From Dasyornis broadbenti (lineage: Eukaryota; Chordata; Aves; Passeriformes; Dasyornithidae): a stretch of 64,000 nt of DNA. The position numbers and the translations under genes are program-made. The stretch is taken from NCBI GenBank assembly GCA_013397935.1, contig VZRN01004204.1, positions 816,581-880,580 on the forward strand, read 5' to 3'. Below, piece by piece: positions 12,528-25,268 of this stretch (position 1 is the first letter of the stretch; each line of letters starts with the position of its first letter). The notes beneath the pieces were generated by a model that was given only the letters and a program-made list of their open reading frames with translations, searched no databases and was not told the DNA's origin.

Positions 12528-12560
12528 GAAGAGTATCAAGACTATGAACCTGAAGCATGA
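12528..12560 (+). CDS. SNCA: Alpha-synuclein last coding exon and stop
   Basis: Ten codons and a stop: EEYQDYEPEA*, with TGA at 12558-12560. The acceptor is CAATAG|GAAGAG. The residues match the human C terminus EGYQDYEPEA apart from Gly to Glu at the second position. The two tyrosines corresponding to human Y133 and Y136 are kept. With the previous exon the junction reads EMPPE|EEYQ, so the position of human Ser129, the site phosphorylated in Lewy bodies and the usual target of PLK2, is proline here. The exon continues into the 3' UTR without interruption. Confidence 0.97.
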   Translation, partial: EEYQDYEPEA

Positions 12561-12687
12561 GAGTCCTTTTCTTCCTTTCTGTCACCTGAAATCTGCTAAC
12601 TACTAAAGACGTCCCATCCTGTACAAGTGCTGAGTTCCAATGTGCCAGTTGTTAAATTTTTTTACAGTTTTTACGGTGTATTTTGAA

Positions 12688-12695
12688 GTCTTCCA
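12688..12695 (+). promoter_or_regulatory. SNCA: miR-7 target site, 8-mer
   Basis: GTCTTCCA is the exact complement of miR-7 positions 1-8. It sits in a block (GAAGTCTTCCATCAGCA) also present in human SNCA, where miR-7 is known to repress the gene. Confidence 0.8.
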
Positions 12696-13035
12696 TCAGC
12701 AATGATTGGAGTATCTGTGACTGCATCCACCTTGTTTCGGCATTTCCCTCCTGCTGAAATGAAAGCCGGTTGGCAGGGTCATTGTTGTGCTGTGGATATT
12801 GTGGCTTCAAGATTAAAAGTTAAAAAAGAAAATATTAAGTAAAAACACCTAAGTGTCTACTGCTTATTTCTAATTCTGTACGTTTTGTTGATAGGCTGTC
12901 AGTAATTTGATATTGTTTATGATACAGTTTTTATTTGTTTCCTATGACTATTCTTTCTGTGCAGAGATGACTTATTGTGAGAGCTTTATATATATGTGTA
13001 TGTATTATACATATAAAAAAGTAATTAAGCATGAA

Positions 13036-13042
13036 CTATGCA
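13036..13042 (+). promoter_or_regulatory. SNCA: miR-153 target site, 7-mer
   Basis: CTATGCA pairs with miR-153 positions 2-8. The surrounding AACTATGCACCTATAAAT block is shared with human SNCA, where miR-153 is a known repressor. The next base is C, not A, so this is a 7-mer-m8 site. Confidence 0.75.
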
Positions 13043-13102
13043 CCTATAAATATTAGCTGTTGAAATTTTATTGTTTTGTGATATGTTTTATTAACTTGTG
13101 TC

Positions 13103-13110
13103 TGTAAATA
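13103..13110 (+). promoter_or_regulatory. SNCA: Pumilio response element
   Basis: TGTAAATA fits the Pumilio consensus UGUANAUA. It lies 19 nt upstream of the poly(A) signal. As I recall, the human UTR has TGTATATA at the matching spot, which fits the same consensus. Confidence 0.55.
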
Positions 13111-13129
13111 ATGGTGTTCAACTGAAGCA

Positions 13130-13135
13130 AATAAA
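13130..13135 (+). terminator. SNCA: Poly(A) signal AATAAA (proximal, SNCA)
   Basis: The canonical hexamer comes just after the conserved 'tattaacttgtgtctgtaaataatggtg' region, as in the human short transcript. Cleavage is expected at about 13145-13165. Confidence 0.8.
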
Positions 13136-13374
13136 ATGTAACCCATTAAAAATTAATTTCAAAATTAGTGATGATTTCTAACATCACCTTTCCCTTCCAA
13201 AAGCCCCTGTTGAAGCGTTCAAGCTGTGTTGCTTCTTCTGAAGGAACTGGAGGAACAAAACTAGCAAATGTAAGCCCAGTCTGTACAAAAAAAACATGGT
13301 GAAGAATGAGAAAATCAGGGCTGCTACCTCAGCTGGGTGCAGCTTTGCTGACAAATAGATTCATTTGTAGGGCT

Positions 13375-13380
13375 AATAAA
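13375..13380 (+). terminator. SNCA: Candidate distal poly(A) signal
   Basis: AATAAA is followed by the GT-rich CTTGCTGTTGTTAGG, which could act as a downstream element. It would lengthen the SNCA 3' UTR by about 245 nt. Another AATAAA is at 14823-14828. Human SNCA has a long UTR form of about 2.5 kb. Confidence 0.3.
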
Positions 13381-13805
13381 CTTGCTGTTGTTAGGACAGC
13401 CTCAAAGTGAATAAGGCCATTAATAATGGGCTGCAGCAGATTATCAGGAAATCATGAGGCCCTTTGAAGAATTACTGTTCCAAGGTTGTTAAAGTGCTGG
13501 GATATACATGAGCTTAGTTGGAAAGTGATGGCTTAGTTGCAAAGAATTTGTCTTGTATAAAGGCCCATTTTGCAGATGTACAGTCTACTGTCTGTTTTTA
13601 GACGTGCTGCCTGGATATTTTTCCATATAGTTAAAAGGTTTAAATGCGAAATGGTTTTACTTCTATCCTTTTTTATTATTTGTTATTTTGGATCAAATGT
13701 TGCCTCTAACCTGAAGTGGTTTTGTGTTTAAGGTTCTCTAGTGTTGAGTAGGATTTTGAACTTGACTTGCAGCTATTCTATTCAGTGTTCTGGGTAACAG
13801 GTAAA

Positions 13806-13895
13806 TATCATTGTCTGGTTTTGAAAGTGGGGAGACTTAGGCCCAACCACATAGTGCATGTTACTGATATGCTCAAAAAGAGACCCAAATCCCTG
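13806..13895 (-). mobile_element. Possible MIR-type SINE remnant
   Basis: TTTTGAAAGTGGGGAGACTTAG, followed by GCCCA, lines up with the antisense MIR core (ttttacagatggggaaactgag, then gcaca) with few mismatches. The next segment aligns only loosely. It is a very old element if real. Confidence 0.3.
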
Positions 13896-15379
13896 GAGGA
13901 TGAACTCTCCAACTTGTTCTTGAATTGAACTCCTTTCGGGTTTTCTGCAGCCTTCCTGGTAGAAGCATGCCCAACATGAAATAGGTCTTTCCAACTATGT
14001 TCCCATTCCATCCGTGTACAGTGGGAGCTGATGATGTAGTACTGTAAACGAAAATCACATGAACATGCTGGTTTCATGATGATTAGAAAATCAGTGCTTC
14101 AATTTTCCATGTCATCCCCCAGTCCCAATGCAATATTTCTCAGGGATTCATTTTATTTCAGAATTGCTATCAAGCTGGTTTTTTTCTTCAAAGCAATGGA
14201 AAAGCCACTTGATCATTTCAAACAACTTTCAGGTATTTGCATCAATACTTTAATTGCTCAATGGAACCTGAAGTCCTGTGCTTTTTTGCAGAAATCTTTC
14301 ATGGTACTCTGTAGCAACCCACCAACAGTTTGCAGTCTCCTTCACAGGTGATGTGTCAAAGGAGATTCTTGACCTGAACATCTTTACTGTGAAAACTGAA
14401 TGCCTCAGTGACAAATCTATTGATTGCATTCTTGGAAAATTGTATCAGGACGGGGTACAATGTAAGATAGTGCTTTTATATATATCTTAAGGTTGTTCAA
14501 GGATCTTTCTGTTCTAGAAGAATTTGGGAAGAAAAGCCCAGTGCTATAGTTGATTTTATTCTCAGTATCACAGCAGGGAATCATCCACCAAAAGCAACAA
14601 CTGAAATGAGTCTCATACCTGATACTTCAGAAAATAGCACTGAAAAAAGCAGTCTAAATAGAACATGTATTTCTGTTGTTCATCTTCTCTCCCACAGCCC
14701 ACAGGTCTTGATTGCTCTATTGTTTCTTTTCTAGGGAATCAAACTGGTTGCTCATATGTTGCAAGTTGAGCACTTTTTAAATAAGCTGGGGAGAGCGTTA
14801 TATCATAAAGAACAAGGATAAGAATAAATTTGTTCCTGAGACTGGTCCGTTGTCTGAACATGTGCGAATTAATTAATTTTTTTCATTGTTCGTATCAGCA
14901 AATCATTTGGAGTTTTTAGGTCGTTTAAAATGTACCAAAGGTGATCCACAGTTTGGTCCTTGTGCCTCTTGCAAACATGCCCTCAGATGGCCCCAGAAGT
15001 CCATGGGACCCTGATTACTATGGCAGCACAGTGTGATGCACTGTTCTGGTAACAAGCTGCATTTTAATAAGATTCCTTTAAGGGCTGCCTGACCATTCTT
15101 TCCAGGTAAACTAGGTGCCATTGTGTCTTATTTTTTGGAGTGAGATGGGTACTGGCATGCAGGTTGCAAATGTCAGAACTGTGCTGGGTGCCATAACTGC
15201 ACTGAATAGATACTGCTGAATTCAGGTTTTTTTAAAGTGTCTGCTCTGGGTATTAAAAAATGCTTCTGCTGTTGTGCGAAAATTTTTTTAAACAATATCT
15301 GCCAGAGGGGAATATAATTCAGAGCTCTTTTTTTTTATTTATTTATTTTTTTAAGAGCTTGGATTTTAGCATAAAGCAA

Positions 15380-15610
15380 AAGCAATCTTCTATTGTCTAA
15401 TTAAGAGTTAATAATAAGCCTCACCATATCCTACTCCTCCAGGGGAAAAACACATGTTGCTCTTTTGTTCTATTTTGACAACTTTAATTGGTCTTGTAAT
15501 GGTTCCTAATTAAACACATTGTAATAATGTTTTTATTACCGTAAATCATAATGTTAATACTTGTGTTATATGACTTTCATATAATGAATTTCAAATGTTT
15601 CCTATCCCCA
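15380..15610. promoter_or_regulatory. Candidate conserved non-coding element
   Basis: A repeat-free AT-rich stretch has several TAATTA/ATTAA homeodomain-type cores and CCTAATTAAACA at about 15507. Composition is the only evidence. Conservation cannot be seen from one genome. Confidence 0.15.
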
Positions 15611-18600
15611 CCAAGACTTTCCTTCATTCCCTCAAGACAGCTGTAGGCAAGTTAAGGTAAATTGCAATGTCATAAACTCAGCATGCCTGTATTTCTTGAG
15701 GAAGCACAGATTTTATTCATCCTGGTTTTCAGAGCATGGACAGTCTAGGCTCAGGGATTCTCATATGGAAGAATCAGACATGGACTGTGGATCAAACAGC
15801 TGCAGCAAACTCAGATTAGAGACCTCTGCCTCCAAGGAGACTGGGAGACTGCAACATGCACGGCTGTCCGTTTAATGGTTGAAATTATTCCAGGAACACA
15901 ATGAAAGACTGGTACAGAATGGCTGCCTACACATATTCATAAAATCTTAATATACAAAGTAGGACTACTTAGTTGCCTCAAAGATTTGATCCAAAGTTCA
16001 CTGAAATCCATGAAAACATTCCTACTGGCTTCACATGGGTGTTTTAGGACACCTATAGCTCCAGTATACATTTGATCTTCTCACACAAATTAATGTGGCA
16101 GTCTGCACTGACATGGTGAGTTTTCAGTTCTTTTCTGTACGCTTTTTTTGGAGAAAATAACTGCTGAAACCCTTGATTCTAGAGTTTCCTGAGGCACTGG
16201 CTATACAGTGCTTTTTTTGACAGACAGATGATACGTGATGGAGGTGAGGCCCCCTGATCCGTAACTTGCTGAAAATAAAGGGAGTTTTTCTGCTGACGAA
16301 CGTAGGTTTGGATGATTCCCAGTGCCTCTCTGCAGAGAACTAAGATGGCAGAGATCAAATGATCAAGGTTCATTGGCAGAGTATCTAAGAATAGCAAAAG
16401 TAGCAGAAAAACAGATACCTTAATAATCCTGCACCTTAGTCCTTACCAGGCTTTTTCAGCATAGCTGTGGTCTTATATGCTGGCAAAATATACCTCGAAT
16501 TCTGGGTTTGAATGGAGTAGTTGCCCTTAAGTATTGCAACCTTAAAAGGTAATTACTCTTTCAGGTAATTGGTATTTATTCTCACATTAATCCAAACTAG
16601 CTCTTTCTGTTCTGCTCTGAAATAGCTTAGGAGGTAAGTGGGAGAAAACCACCCTGATAGCGGTTTTGGTTTCCAGTGACTTTAACTAAATTATCTGGTA
16701 ACTTTTTGTCCCCTAGCTTGGGGCTTTCAATATTACTAGAAAAGGCAGTAACAATGACCTTTGCAGGGTATGGCTGTTCTGCTTGGTTATAACGAAAGTC
16801 TGAAATAATTGCATCAGTTTTCACACAAGCAGACCTGCCCTTGAGTTACAATAACTAAATGCAAATGACATCTTAGCCTTTAGTGTCTCCATGATGCACT
16901 TTTAATGGAAATATCATCTGTTTAAATGCAGACATAAACAACTTTTCTCCAGCCCACCTGACATTTAACATGTAACTCAGAAGGTTCCTCTGATATAAAA
17001 AAGACTGGCAGATGGAGAAACAGCAGGTGGAATCTCAGATGAGACAGCCAGGAGGTAACAAACAGAATAGGAAACTAGGTCAGAAGATGTTTCTTCCATG
17101 TTGGAATAAATGCTTTCCCAAATGCTTCTTCCAGTGGATGCATAAAAGTGGGTTTTCATCATTTTCCACTAATATTTGCATGTCTGCGTAGGTCAGAGTC
17201 TACCAGCAACTGATACATCTACAGGGTTCATTTCTACAGAAAAGGTGAGTGTCTGGGATTACAAGTTCTTTTTCTTCTTTATTCTTTTTTCAGTTGCAGC
17301 ATAAGAGAGCTTTTCACAGGAAGCCAAAGCACCCATGCACTTCTGATTATTAACTTGAGATTTAACTAGAATAATGTTCTTATGAAAAAACAGCTGCTGG
17401 GATACCTCAGCTTCTTTTCTTGTTCTTTCTACTCACCACTGTCCCATTGGTTTCTTTATCTCTGCTAACCTGCTAAATTTTCAGAAGGTCAGGTCTTACC
17501 CTGTACCTGTTGCTGAGCATCAATTTTATTGCAAAATTTTACTCCAGCCATTGTGCCTAATACATTGTGATGTGCCTGCAAGCATGCCTAGAGAGCTGGG
17601 CTTTTTAGTCTTTGATCCTCCCTCTGAAAAGAGGACAGCTCGTCTCCTCCTCGCTGTGCTCAGTCACTGCTGTAGCCAAAGACACGGCAAGGCGGAGGCA
17701 GTGCCCAAAGGCACTGAGGTGGGGAGGCACAGTGGCTGTTTGAGGATGGCAGAGGAGGCTGGAGGAAAAAGCCAGGCATGAGAGCCTTGCTGAGAATTGG
17801 CTGGCGTTCATCCTGCCTCTGTCCCCTGGGCACTGCTTCTGGTGTCAGAGGCTAATGATGGGAAATAGCCCATGGCTTTACAATGCTCCAAGGACTGGCA
17901 CCTCGAGGATCCAGGTAAACTAGGAACAGGGATGCTTCACTCTCTGTGAGGCAGAATTCCTGTGCTGTTCGAGGAGACCTAGCTTTTTATGCTGAATTTT
18001 CTTTTCTATCTTTCTATTTTTCTGTTTTGTGAAATCCTCTGTACCAGGAAAACAAAAGCAGTTGACCGAGGAGTGTACTAGGTTAATAAATAAAAGACAA
18101 AGTATGAAATCTGATTTTATCAGTCTCCTGAATAGATGAGGGAGCTGCACAATGCCCTCAGGATTGTATCTTCTGCTGTTTGGCAAGGCATTTTATTCAT
18201 GTGAATTTCAGTTGTAAAATCCCACGAAGCCTTGCAGAAATAACAAAGATGGTCATCTAATGTTAGCACTTCGCAAGCTAGCATCCTGCTGAAATGGCTA
18301 CATTGCCTGCTTCCCAAAACCAGAAAATCTCAGAAGGAGCAGCCTTAGCAAGAAGACATAACAGTGCTGTTGAGTAAAATAGGAAAACATGTTAATGGTG
18401 AGAATATAAAGAACAGTGATTTACAAGTGATACATAATAAGGCCAAAAAGAAATGAAATCTGTGATCTCAGTCCACTAAGTAAGTGTCAGCTTTCCTTGG
18501 CAGAGTAAGGTGATGGCATCTCTGACAAAACCCTTGAAACAAAATTCCTCCTATTTATTCAGCCCCCTCATTCCAAAATCGAGTTCCCTTCTGGCCCAGA

Positions 18601-21600
18601 TTTGCAGCAAGAGAGTGATACCTTTCATTTGAATAACTGGATGTTACTAGGTGTGAAATAAATGGACTTTTGAAAGCCTTCAATTTTCCTTCTCAGTTTT
18701 ATGAAAGCTCAACGAATTCAAATAGGATGATAATTCCAGTCTGTTACAGTCTGTGCAAAGGCAGTTGCTGTGCACCAGAGCAACAGCTCTCCTGTGCTCT
18801 GCGTTTCACAGACAAATGAGTTTTTCATGCCATTAATTGCTGTTCAGTGTGTGTGGGCACTATCATTAGATACTGTGAGTGATACTATTTCACTAATTGT
18901 CTTCAAGGGGGATTATCCCAAATTCAAGGAATGCATTTTTAAGGCATTTAATATAAATACTAGGTAACATTTGAAAGCTGCCTGATTCCAGCCTCACTAC
19001 TGACAGGCCAAACCTGCTTTAGCAGAGTTTTGCAGGTGTAACCATATTACTGTATAAATCCATATGTGGCTTATCTTACCTAGAGCGCAGCATTACTGAC
19101 ATTGTTTGTTCCTTTACAGTGAAATACACTGTGCAATAAAGATGCTCTGTTGCTACTACACCTCTGGACTAGGTGTTCTCGATGATACCCCTCCATCAGT
19201 CAGGATTCAAGGTTTTTCTCCCCCATGTTGTGCTCAGTGCTCTTTCTGAAGCGCTTGTCACAGTGCCAGTTCCACTTAGCTGAGCATGATAATAAAAGCA
19301 CCCTACCCAGAAGCCCCGGCATTTCCTAGTTACACACTGGATTTTTCGGCAAACCTTCTGCTCCTCAGAACAGCACGGCTTTTCTGAATCCGAGCACCAG
19401 TGGGACATTGATTCCTACGTGACTGCCAACACGCTCTTCCTGTCAAGGGTAGACCATCATGCAAACAATCATGTTAAATCAGGGTAGCCTGTCTCTCTCT
19501 CATAAAGAGATATGCTATGCTGTTTCAGTAAAGGGAGTTATCCTGAGCTTGGCTATACAGTTGAATAGATGAGCGTCAGCAGAGCAGCTCTGCTCCAGAG
19601 CAGCTTGATGGCAAGGCAGCTCTGGGAGTATGTTAGCTGACTAATGCAAGTCAGTCTAGAAATGAGAGCACAAGTGCTTGCTCCCTCAGGAGGGTGGGTA
19701 GATCTGGAAGACAAGAACTGGCAGAGAGAGGAGAGCTTTTGGGGAGAAACTGCATTTAACATGTTGATATGTCACCCATCTGTTTTCTCTCTTTAATCAC
19801 TTTGTCTTGTCTTGCATGTTACAAGGTTGCTGGTGGGAAGGTCTTTGCCTCTTCCATCACTGCTCGCTCCCTTGTATGACAGGACCTCAAATATTACTGA
19901 AACTTAAGTGAAGTAAGAGAATAATACTGTTAAACTGGAGGTCAGGAGAACAGAGTCAAGTGTGTTGCCTCTGGAGACCCTTTTGAAATCTTCAGGAAAA
20001 TGGTATGAGCGGAATTGGAGCAGAGTTCAGCTCTCAGTCCCTGTGGGCTGCTTCAACTCTTCAGAAACTATTCCCTAAGGTCCTCCCAGGCTTCTCCTTA
20101 GACAAAACACAGGTACTATCATGGAAAAAGTTTGAGTTTACCCAAAAGCAAAGAATTGTGTATTGTTTAAAATTATGTGCCTGTGCCTTAGCAGCTCCAT
20201 CTCCAGCTCAGTGCCTGAACCAGCTCCACCTCCACCTGGCTGACAGGAGATGATGCTGACTTGAAAGTGGGATTTACATTATCTCATCACAGCAGCTGAA
20301 AAGAGAAGGAAAGGAAGAAGAATGTGTGACTGCACTGTCGCAAAAAGCAGATGCTTTCCAGAGGTAAGTGGGAAGTATTGCTTTGCTGTTTCTTTAGTAT
20401 CTGCAGAAGCAGTGCAGCCAATATGAGGCTGTGCCTTCACCTTTTTGTGCCTGTGATGGGCTTGAAGGGTTACAATCAGAAAACTAAATCAATGGGCAAG
20501 TACAGCTCCCATGACTCTGAAACAACATGGGTGTCCTTTGGTAATGTAAGATACAGTGGCAGAATTTAATTCAAATTCTGCTATTTGCTTAGGGTATTGT
20601 GGTAGGGAAATCACCTCAACTGAATTTATGACCTGAACTGCAGACCAGAAATAGCAGTAGTTGCAAAGTGCTTGCAGATCTGAGAGGTGTTATTACTTCT
20701 AATTCTGAAGCTACTCTGACTTCATTTAATAATATGGACATAATATAGCAGAAGAACACAAAAAACCTGGAAATTAATTTGTAGCTAGTTGCCACAGCTT
20801 GCTGTTTCTTTTCCTCTGCCTTCACCTGTCACACTTTTTATGTCTTTTAGCAGGGCTAAATGGTTCTCACGACTTTTAGAAACACAGGACAAGATCAAGA
20901 CAACTGGGCTGGAAAGTGTAAAAGAATGGGTTTGCAGGTTTCCCTGTTGTCATGCAGGTATTTCTCTTAAAATGACCAAGCCATACTATTATAGATGGCT
21001 GACTTTTCAAAAAAGGAAACATTACCACAAGGGGTTTTTTTTTATTATGTCACTTATCATTCTGTGGTGGAAAAGAGCAACAGCAGATCTTTTCCTCCAA
21101 GTTTTTAATTTAAATTGAAAGCAGTGAATGGGCTCAGTTAGATGTAAAATGCAAACAGTTCTCTAGTTTTTTCATTAAATAAACTGAAACATGAACATTC
21201 ACACAGATATTGATTTGCGCAACATCAGTTTGCAGCCAAGGTACCTGAGATAATTGTTTGTCCATCTTCCCTGGCTTGGGATCGTGCCACAGCCGCAGGC
21301 TGACGCCAAGACTGGAGTTTGTCCTGCAATGACACCTGGGCTGGAGGAGAGCTGTGACTTGCTGTGGTCACTTCTGAATTTGTTGGTTGGGACAGCAAGA
21401 GTCTAGTCTGAGCTCTGGTACTGTGTGCCCAGGTGTCAGTGCATCCTTCCTAGAGCTTGTTTTTCCTTCATGGTTCGGGAAGAATTTCACACACACACTG
21501 TTTCCAGAACACTCTTGCCAAACAATAGTCTTTTCTCTGTCAGCTTTTATCCTTGTCTTTCTGCTGATCTTATAGTCTTCAGTTACAACACCCAAGATGT

Positions 21601-24600
21601 GTTAACTATCAGGTCCTAGCCTTGCACATCCCTGATTCCCAGATGAATTTCTTTGGAGACAAAATGTACAGAAAGTGCAAGGTTAGTGCAGTTGGACATG
21701 GGCTCATTCCTAAAATAGAAACCTGCTCTTTTTGTTTGTTTGTTTTATTTCCCATTTATATTATTTCTAAACTAAATGGTTGTGAGCATATTCATTTTTC
21801 TGGGCATATTATTAGATAATAAGTAGGAAGCTTGGCTGTCTGAGGGGAAATAGAGCAGCAGAGATAGAGGATGGAAACCAGCATTGCAGTGGCTTCTCCA
21901 CAGGTATTTTTCTGTGTTAGTGACTTTAGTTACATGTCACAATGTACTGAGATTGGGTTTGCAGAGCCAAGATGGAACCTTAGAATAAATGGTTCAGGTG
22001 AGAACCAGGTGTGAACAGCCACCGGAGGAGCAAAATCCATTTTCAACTATAGGGACAATTAAAAATCAGCCAGATCTCTGAGTCCAGATTTAATTAATCT
22101 GCTTATTGCAATCCAAGTAGTTTATTTCCATGCTTGTCAATTTGATTTTCCTCTCCAGATGGGGAGTCACCTTGCTGTGGCTTTTGAATCCCACTTTGCA
22201 CAGTACTCTGCTACTCAAAATTCTTAAAAGAAGTCATTTCCTCCTCCTGTTTCACATTTCTGCCTTCAGGCTTCAGATTTCTGCCTCTCTCTTTGCGGAT
22301 GCTCATCAGATTTACCTTTCAAGGTAACTTCCTACAATTTTTGTGGGTATGCAAGGCTTCACCTATCACTTCAGAAAAGCTTGCTGAAGCACAGAGGGAC
22401 CTATCACTTTCCTATTGGCTTTCACCCAGTTTCACACAGTGGTGTATTTCCAGTGCCATTTTTAATCATCCTGGTTGTCAGAAAATCAGCGTTTGTGACT
22501 GTCATGTACAGTTTATCAGCCAGCTTGCTCTTGTCATTTCTGTGGTTTTTTATGAGATTGTAAATTCTCTGGACAGGTTGGCAGCCTGTTTCACCTCTCA
22601 CTTTCACAGTAATTACAGAAATCCCAGGGGCTTCAGTTATTATTTGTTGCTGATGTTAGGAGAGCATCCTCAGGCCCTAGACATGATTGGGCCAAGGAGC
22701 TTTAAAATACCAGGCTGGAGGAACAAATCTGACAAAGAATGTAAATGCATTAGCTACTATTTACCAAGCTGAAACGGAGGTGAGTTTTTGTGGCTTTTTA
22801 GAACATCTGGCATATCCCCAGTGCCATGCAAATAAACAACATTGCAGAGAAAGGACATGAAATACTTTCGTGTTAAATGCTAGCAGTCCCCCATTTGCCA
22901 CCAATCACATACACTTGAGGGTAAGCGAGATGGTTTTTCAGAATCAATTGGAAAAACCCTGGGTTGTAGACTGGCAAATATATCAGGGTTACAGACAGGT
23001 ACAACCTTTTGTCTGAGTATTTTCCCAGGAAGTCAGGGTTACTGTGCTAACACCTAAAAGGTTTCACCTCTGTATTTAAATAGGAACTTTTTATGGACAT
23101 TTTTAAAAGTCTGACTTCACAAGTGTTTAGCTTTAGAGACATCAGGACAAAAGTCAGTGTGATGGACATGATAAGGAAGATTTTCTTGGTTTTTCCTTTT
23201 ATTTGGGAGCAGGTTCTTCTCTTTGCCTGCCCGGTACTTTTGAGCAGTCACACCGCAGAGACTGCTCTTGATTTTTAAATTACTATTGATTAGAAGTCAT
23301 CATCTTTTTGTCACTTGTAGTGTGTAACACTGAGGGAAAACAAGAATTTCTACTAGAATGGAAGAAAAGAGGTATTTTCTGTTTAAGCAGTTCTAAAACC
23401 AATCATTTAACTTTGTACCAGATATATCTCATTGCATATTAGTGAATTCATATTTCTTGCATCAGCTTTGACTTTCAGGAAGCCTCTTCCCTGTCACACT
23501 CACCTTGAACTACCTCAACAGTCATTTTACAGAAGACAGAGGATATATGCTTTGAGGTGGGGAATGCTTTTGATTTGCAGTTTTTAATTGAGTTTTTAAT
23601 TTATTCTCTCAGCAAAAACCCAGTGGCAAGTCCCCAAGGAAGGTGTGGGAATGAAGCCAGTTCTTTCTCCTCCAATCTCTGGAAACACTATAGAAATGCC
23701 CAGCAAGGGATATCTTCCAGTCTGTCCCTTTCACACCGGAAGCCTCCTTTATTTTTTTGTGTCTACTTGTGCACTCCCAGTTTCTCTTCTTACCCACCCT
23801 GGGGCTCAAGGCACTCTCAGGTGTTTAGGGAAAGTCCAGCATTCACTGACACTTCACGGTATTCCGCGGTGGCTTCTAGGGAATGGATTTTAGGTTTTGC
23901 ACCAACCCTCCAAAGGCTAGGACAGAGGAGACATGCAGAGAGGATGGTAGTGAAGCTAAGAAAGGATAACAGAAATGCTGAAGAGAAGGTCTGTTGGGAG
24001 GAAAAGGAGAAAAGAGACAGAGAGTGATAATCTGCTTCCTTTTCTGACTTTAAGTGCTGCTAGGTGTGCTCTGTGTGCTTGAAAATCTGGATCTTCTCTC
24101 TCAGGATAACTGTGGCCACTACCGTGTTTAGAAAGAGGAAAATAAGTGGCTGTTTGATAGCAGTAGCATTGACAGACTGAAGGAGGACTCAAGCTGATGC
24201 CTCAGTGTAAAATAACCGACTGCAATTATGCCCTGCCATTTGTGTTGGATCCACCTGCTGCTGCTGCTTGTTATTTATTTGTTTAATATTGCTTTATTCA
24301 TGCATTGCACTACCACCCTTATCCATCCTTTGCAAAAATTATAATGCTAATGATTAACTGCATGTGGCACTCCTGCAGTGGGCTGCTGAGTGCTGGGTTA
24401 TTCTGTGCGGTGCTGTAGAAAAACAGCGGGTGAGAAAATTCAAACCTAGAAAAGCAGTAATTTTGTTACAGTAGAAACGAGCACAGAATGAGTCACGCTG
24501 CTGACAGATTCTGACATGCAACCAATCTATTGGAAGTTTGCTTTTCTGCAAGACTTTTCTTCCTCTCTTTGTTCCACATGTGCTCTTTCATAAAGGCTGC

Positions 24601-25087
24601 TCAGACAAATATTTGATGCACAGACAAGTATTTCCTGTCTTGAAACTTTCTGTCTCTTCTTACCTACAAAGCCTTTTGAAGAAAAGACCCTAAACGTGAA
24701 AATCGTTAAATGTGTGAAATTGTAGCAGGGCTTTTCTTATGATGCTTTGATATTGTTAGTAGAGGATGAATATTAACACCAAGTATTTTCGGACTGTAAA
24801 ATACAGCCTGATCTGTGAAAGTCTATTTATGTTAACCAAGTTTTTCTAAGAGATCTGTGTTTTCATCAGTTTTCTTGGACTTTAGGGTATTTGCTCAGTG
24901 CCAAGATAGGAAAATTTAGGTTAAGGCAGCACTTTAAGGTGCGTCTTTACTCCCAAATTCATATGATAAATAGTAGATCAATCATTCTTTACCTCTTAAA
25001 TGTGAGCAGTCTTCCTAAAGAGTAGGATATTGAAACCTACTAACACTTTCATTAGGACTGAAGGCTCTGATTTACTGTGTGGGTGAC

Positions 25088-25268
25088 CATACTCAGGAAC
25101 AGGTTGCCCAGGGAGGTTGTGGAGTCTCCATCCCTGGAGATATTCAAGAACTATCTGGATGCAATCCTGTGCAATGTGCTCCAGGGGCACTGCTTGAGCA
25201 GGGAGGATGGACCCGATGACCCCACTGATGGTTCTTTCCAACATTTCCCATTCTGAAATTCTGTGATT
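25088..25268 (+). mobile_element. CR1 retrotransposon 3' fragment
   Basis: The sequence follows CR1 closely: 'ggaacaggttgcccagggagg', 'gtggagtctccatccctggag', 'tattcaagaactatctggatgc', then 'ttctttccaaca' and a decayed 3' end at 'attctgtgatt'. It is 5'-truncated. An antisense frame of 135 codons (24996-25403) crossing it is an artefact of the repeat. Confidence 0.92.

Larger units (their letters stand above)
12561..13155 (+). other. SNCA: SNCA 3' UTR (proximal form)
   Basis: This is about 590 nt from the stop to shortly after AATAAA (13130-13135). Blocks match the human SNCA 3' UTR as I recall it, in order: 'tccatcctgtacaagtgct', 'gttccaatgtgcc', 'gaagtcttccatcagca', 'gtgctgtggat' with 'ttgtggcttcaa', 'aaaaacacctaagtg', and 'actatgcacctataaat'. 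The human short UTR is of very similar length. The 3' boundary is inferred as 10-30 nt after the signal. Longer forms using later signals are possible. Confidence 0.85.
13166..25087. other. Intergenic region downstream of SNCA
   Basis: I found no gene here. The longest open frames (22293-22772 and 23557-24027, under 160 codons) have the composition of chance frames, no recognisable domain and no visible exon structure. A MIR-like remnant is at 13806-13895. An A/T low-complexity run is at about 15328-15356, followed by an AT-rich stretch (15380-15610) that might be a conserved non-coding element. The remainder is ordinary sequence, possibly including an extended SNCA 3' UTR in its first 1.7 kb. 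Confidence 0.7.

Noticed and set aside
22293..22772. 159-codon open frame
   Set aside because: It is the longest in the window, but within chance range for 64 kb. It has mixed, low-information composition, no known motif, and a second overlapping frame of similar quality.
23557..24027. 156-codon open frame
   Set aside because: No domain and no Kozak-like start. The residues look like random translation of moderately GC-rich DNA. The Lys/Glu-rich end comes from an AGAGA-rich stretch.
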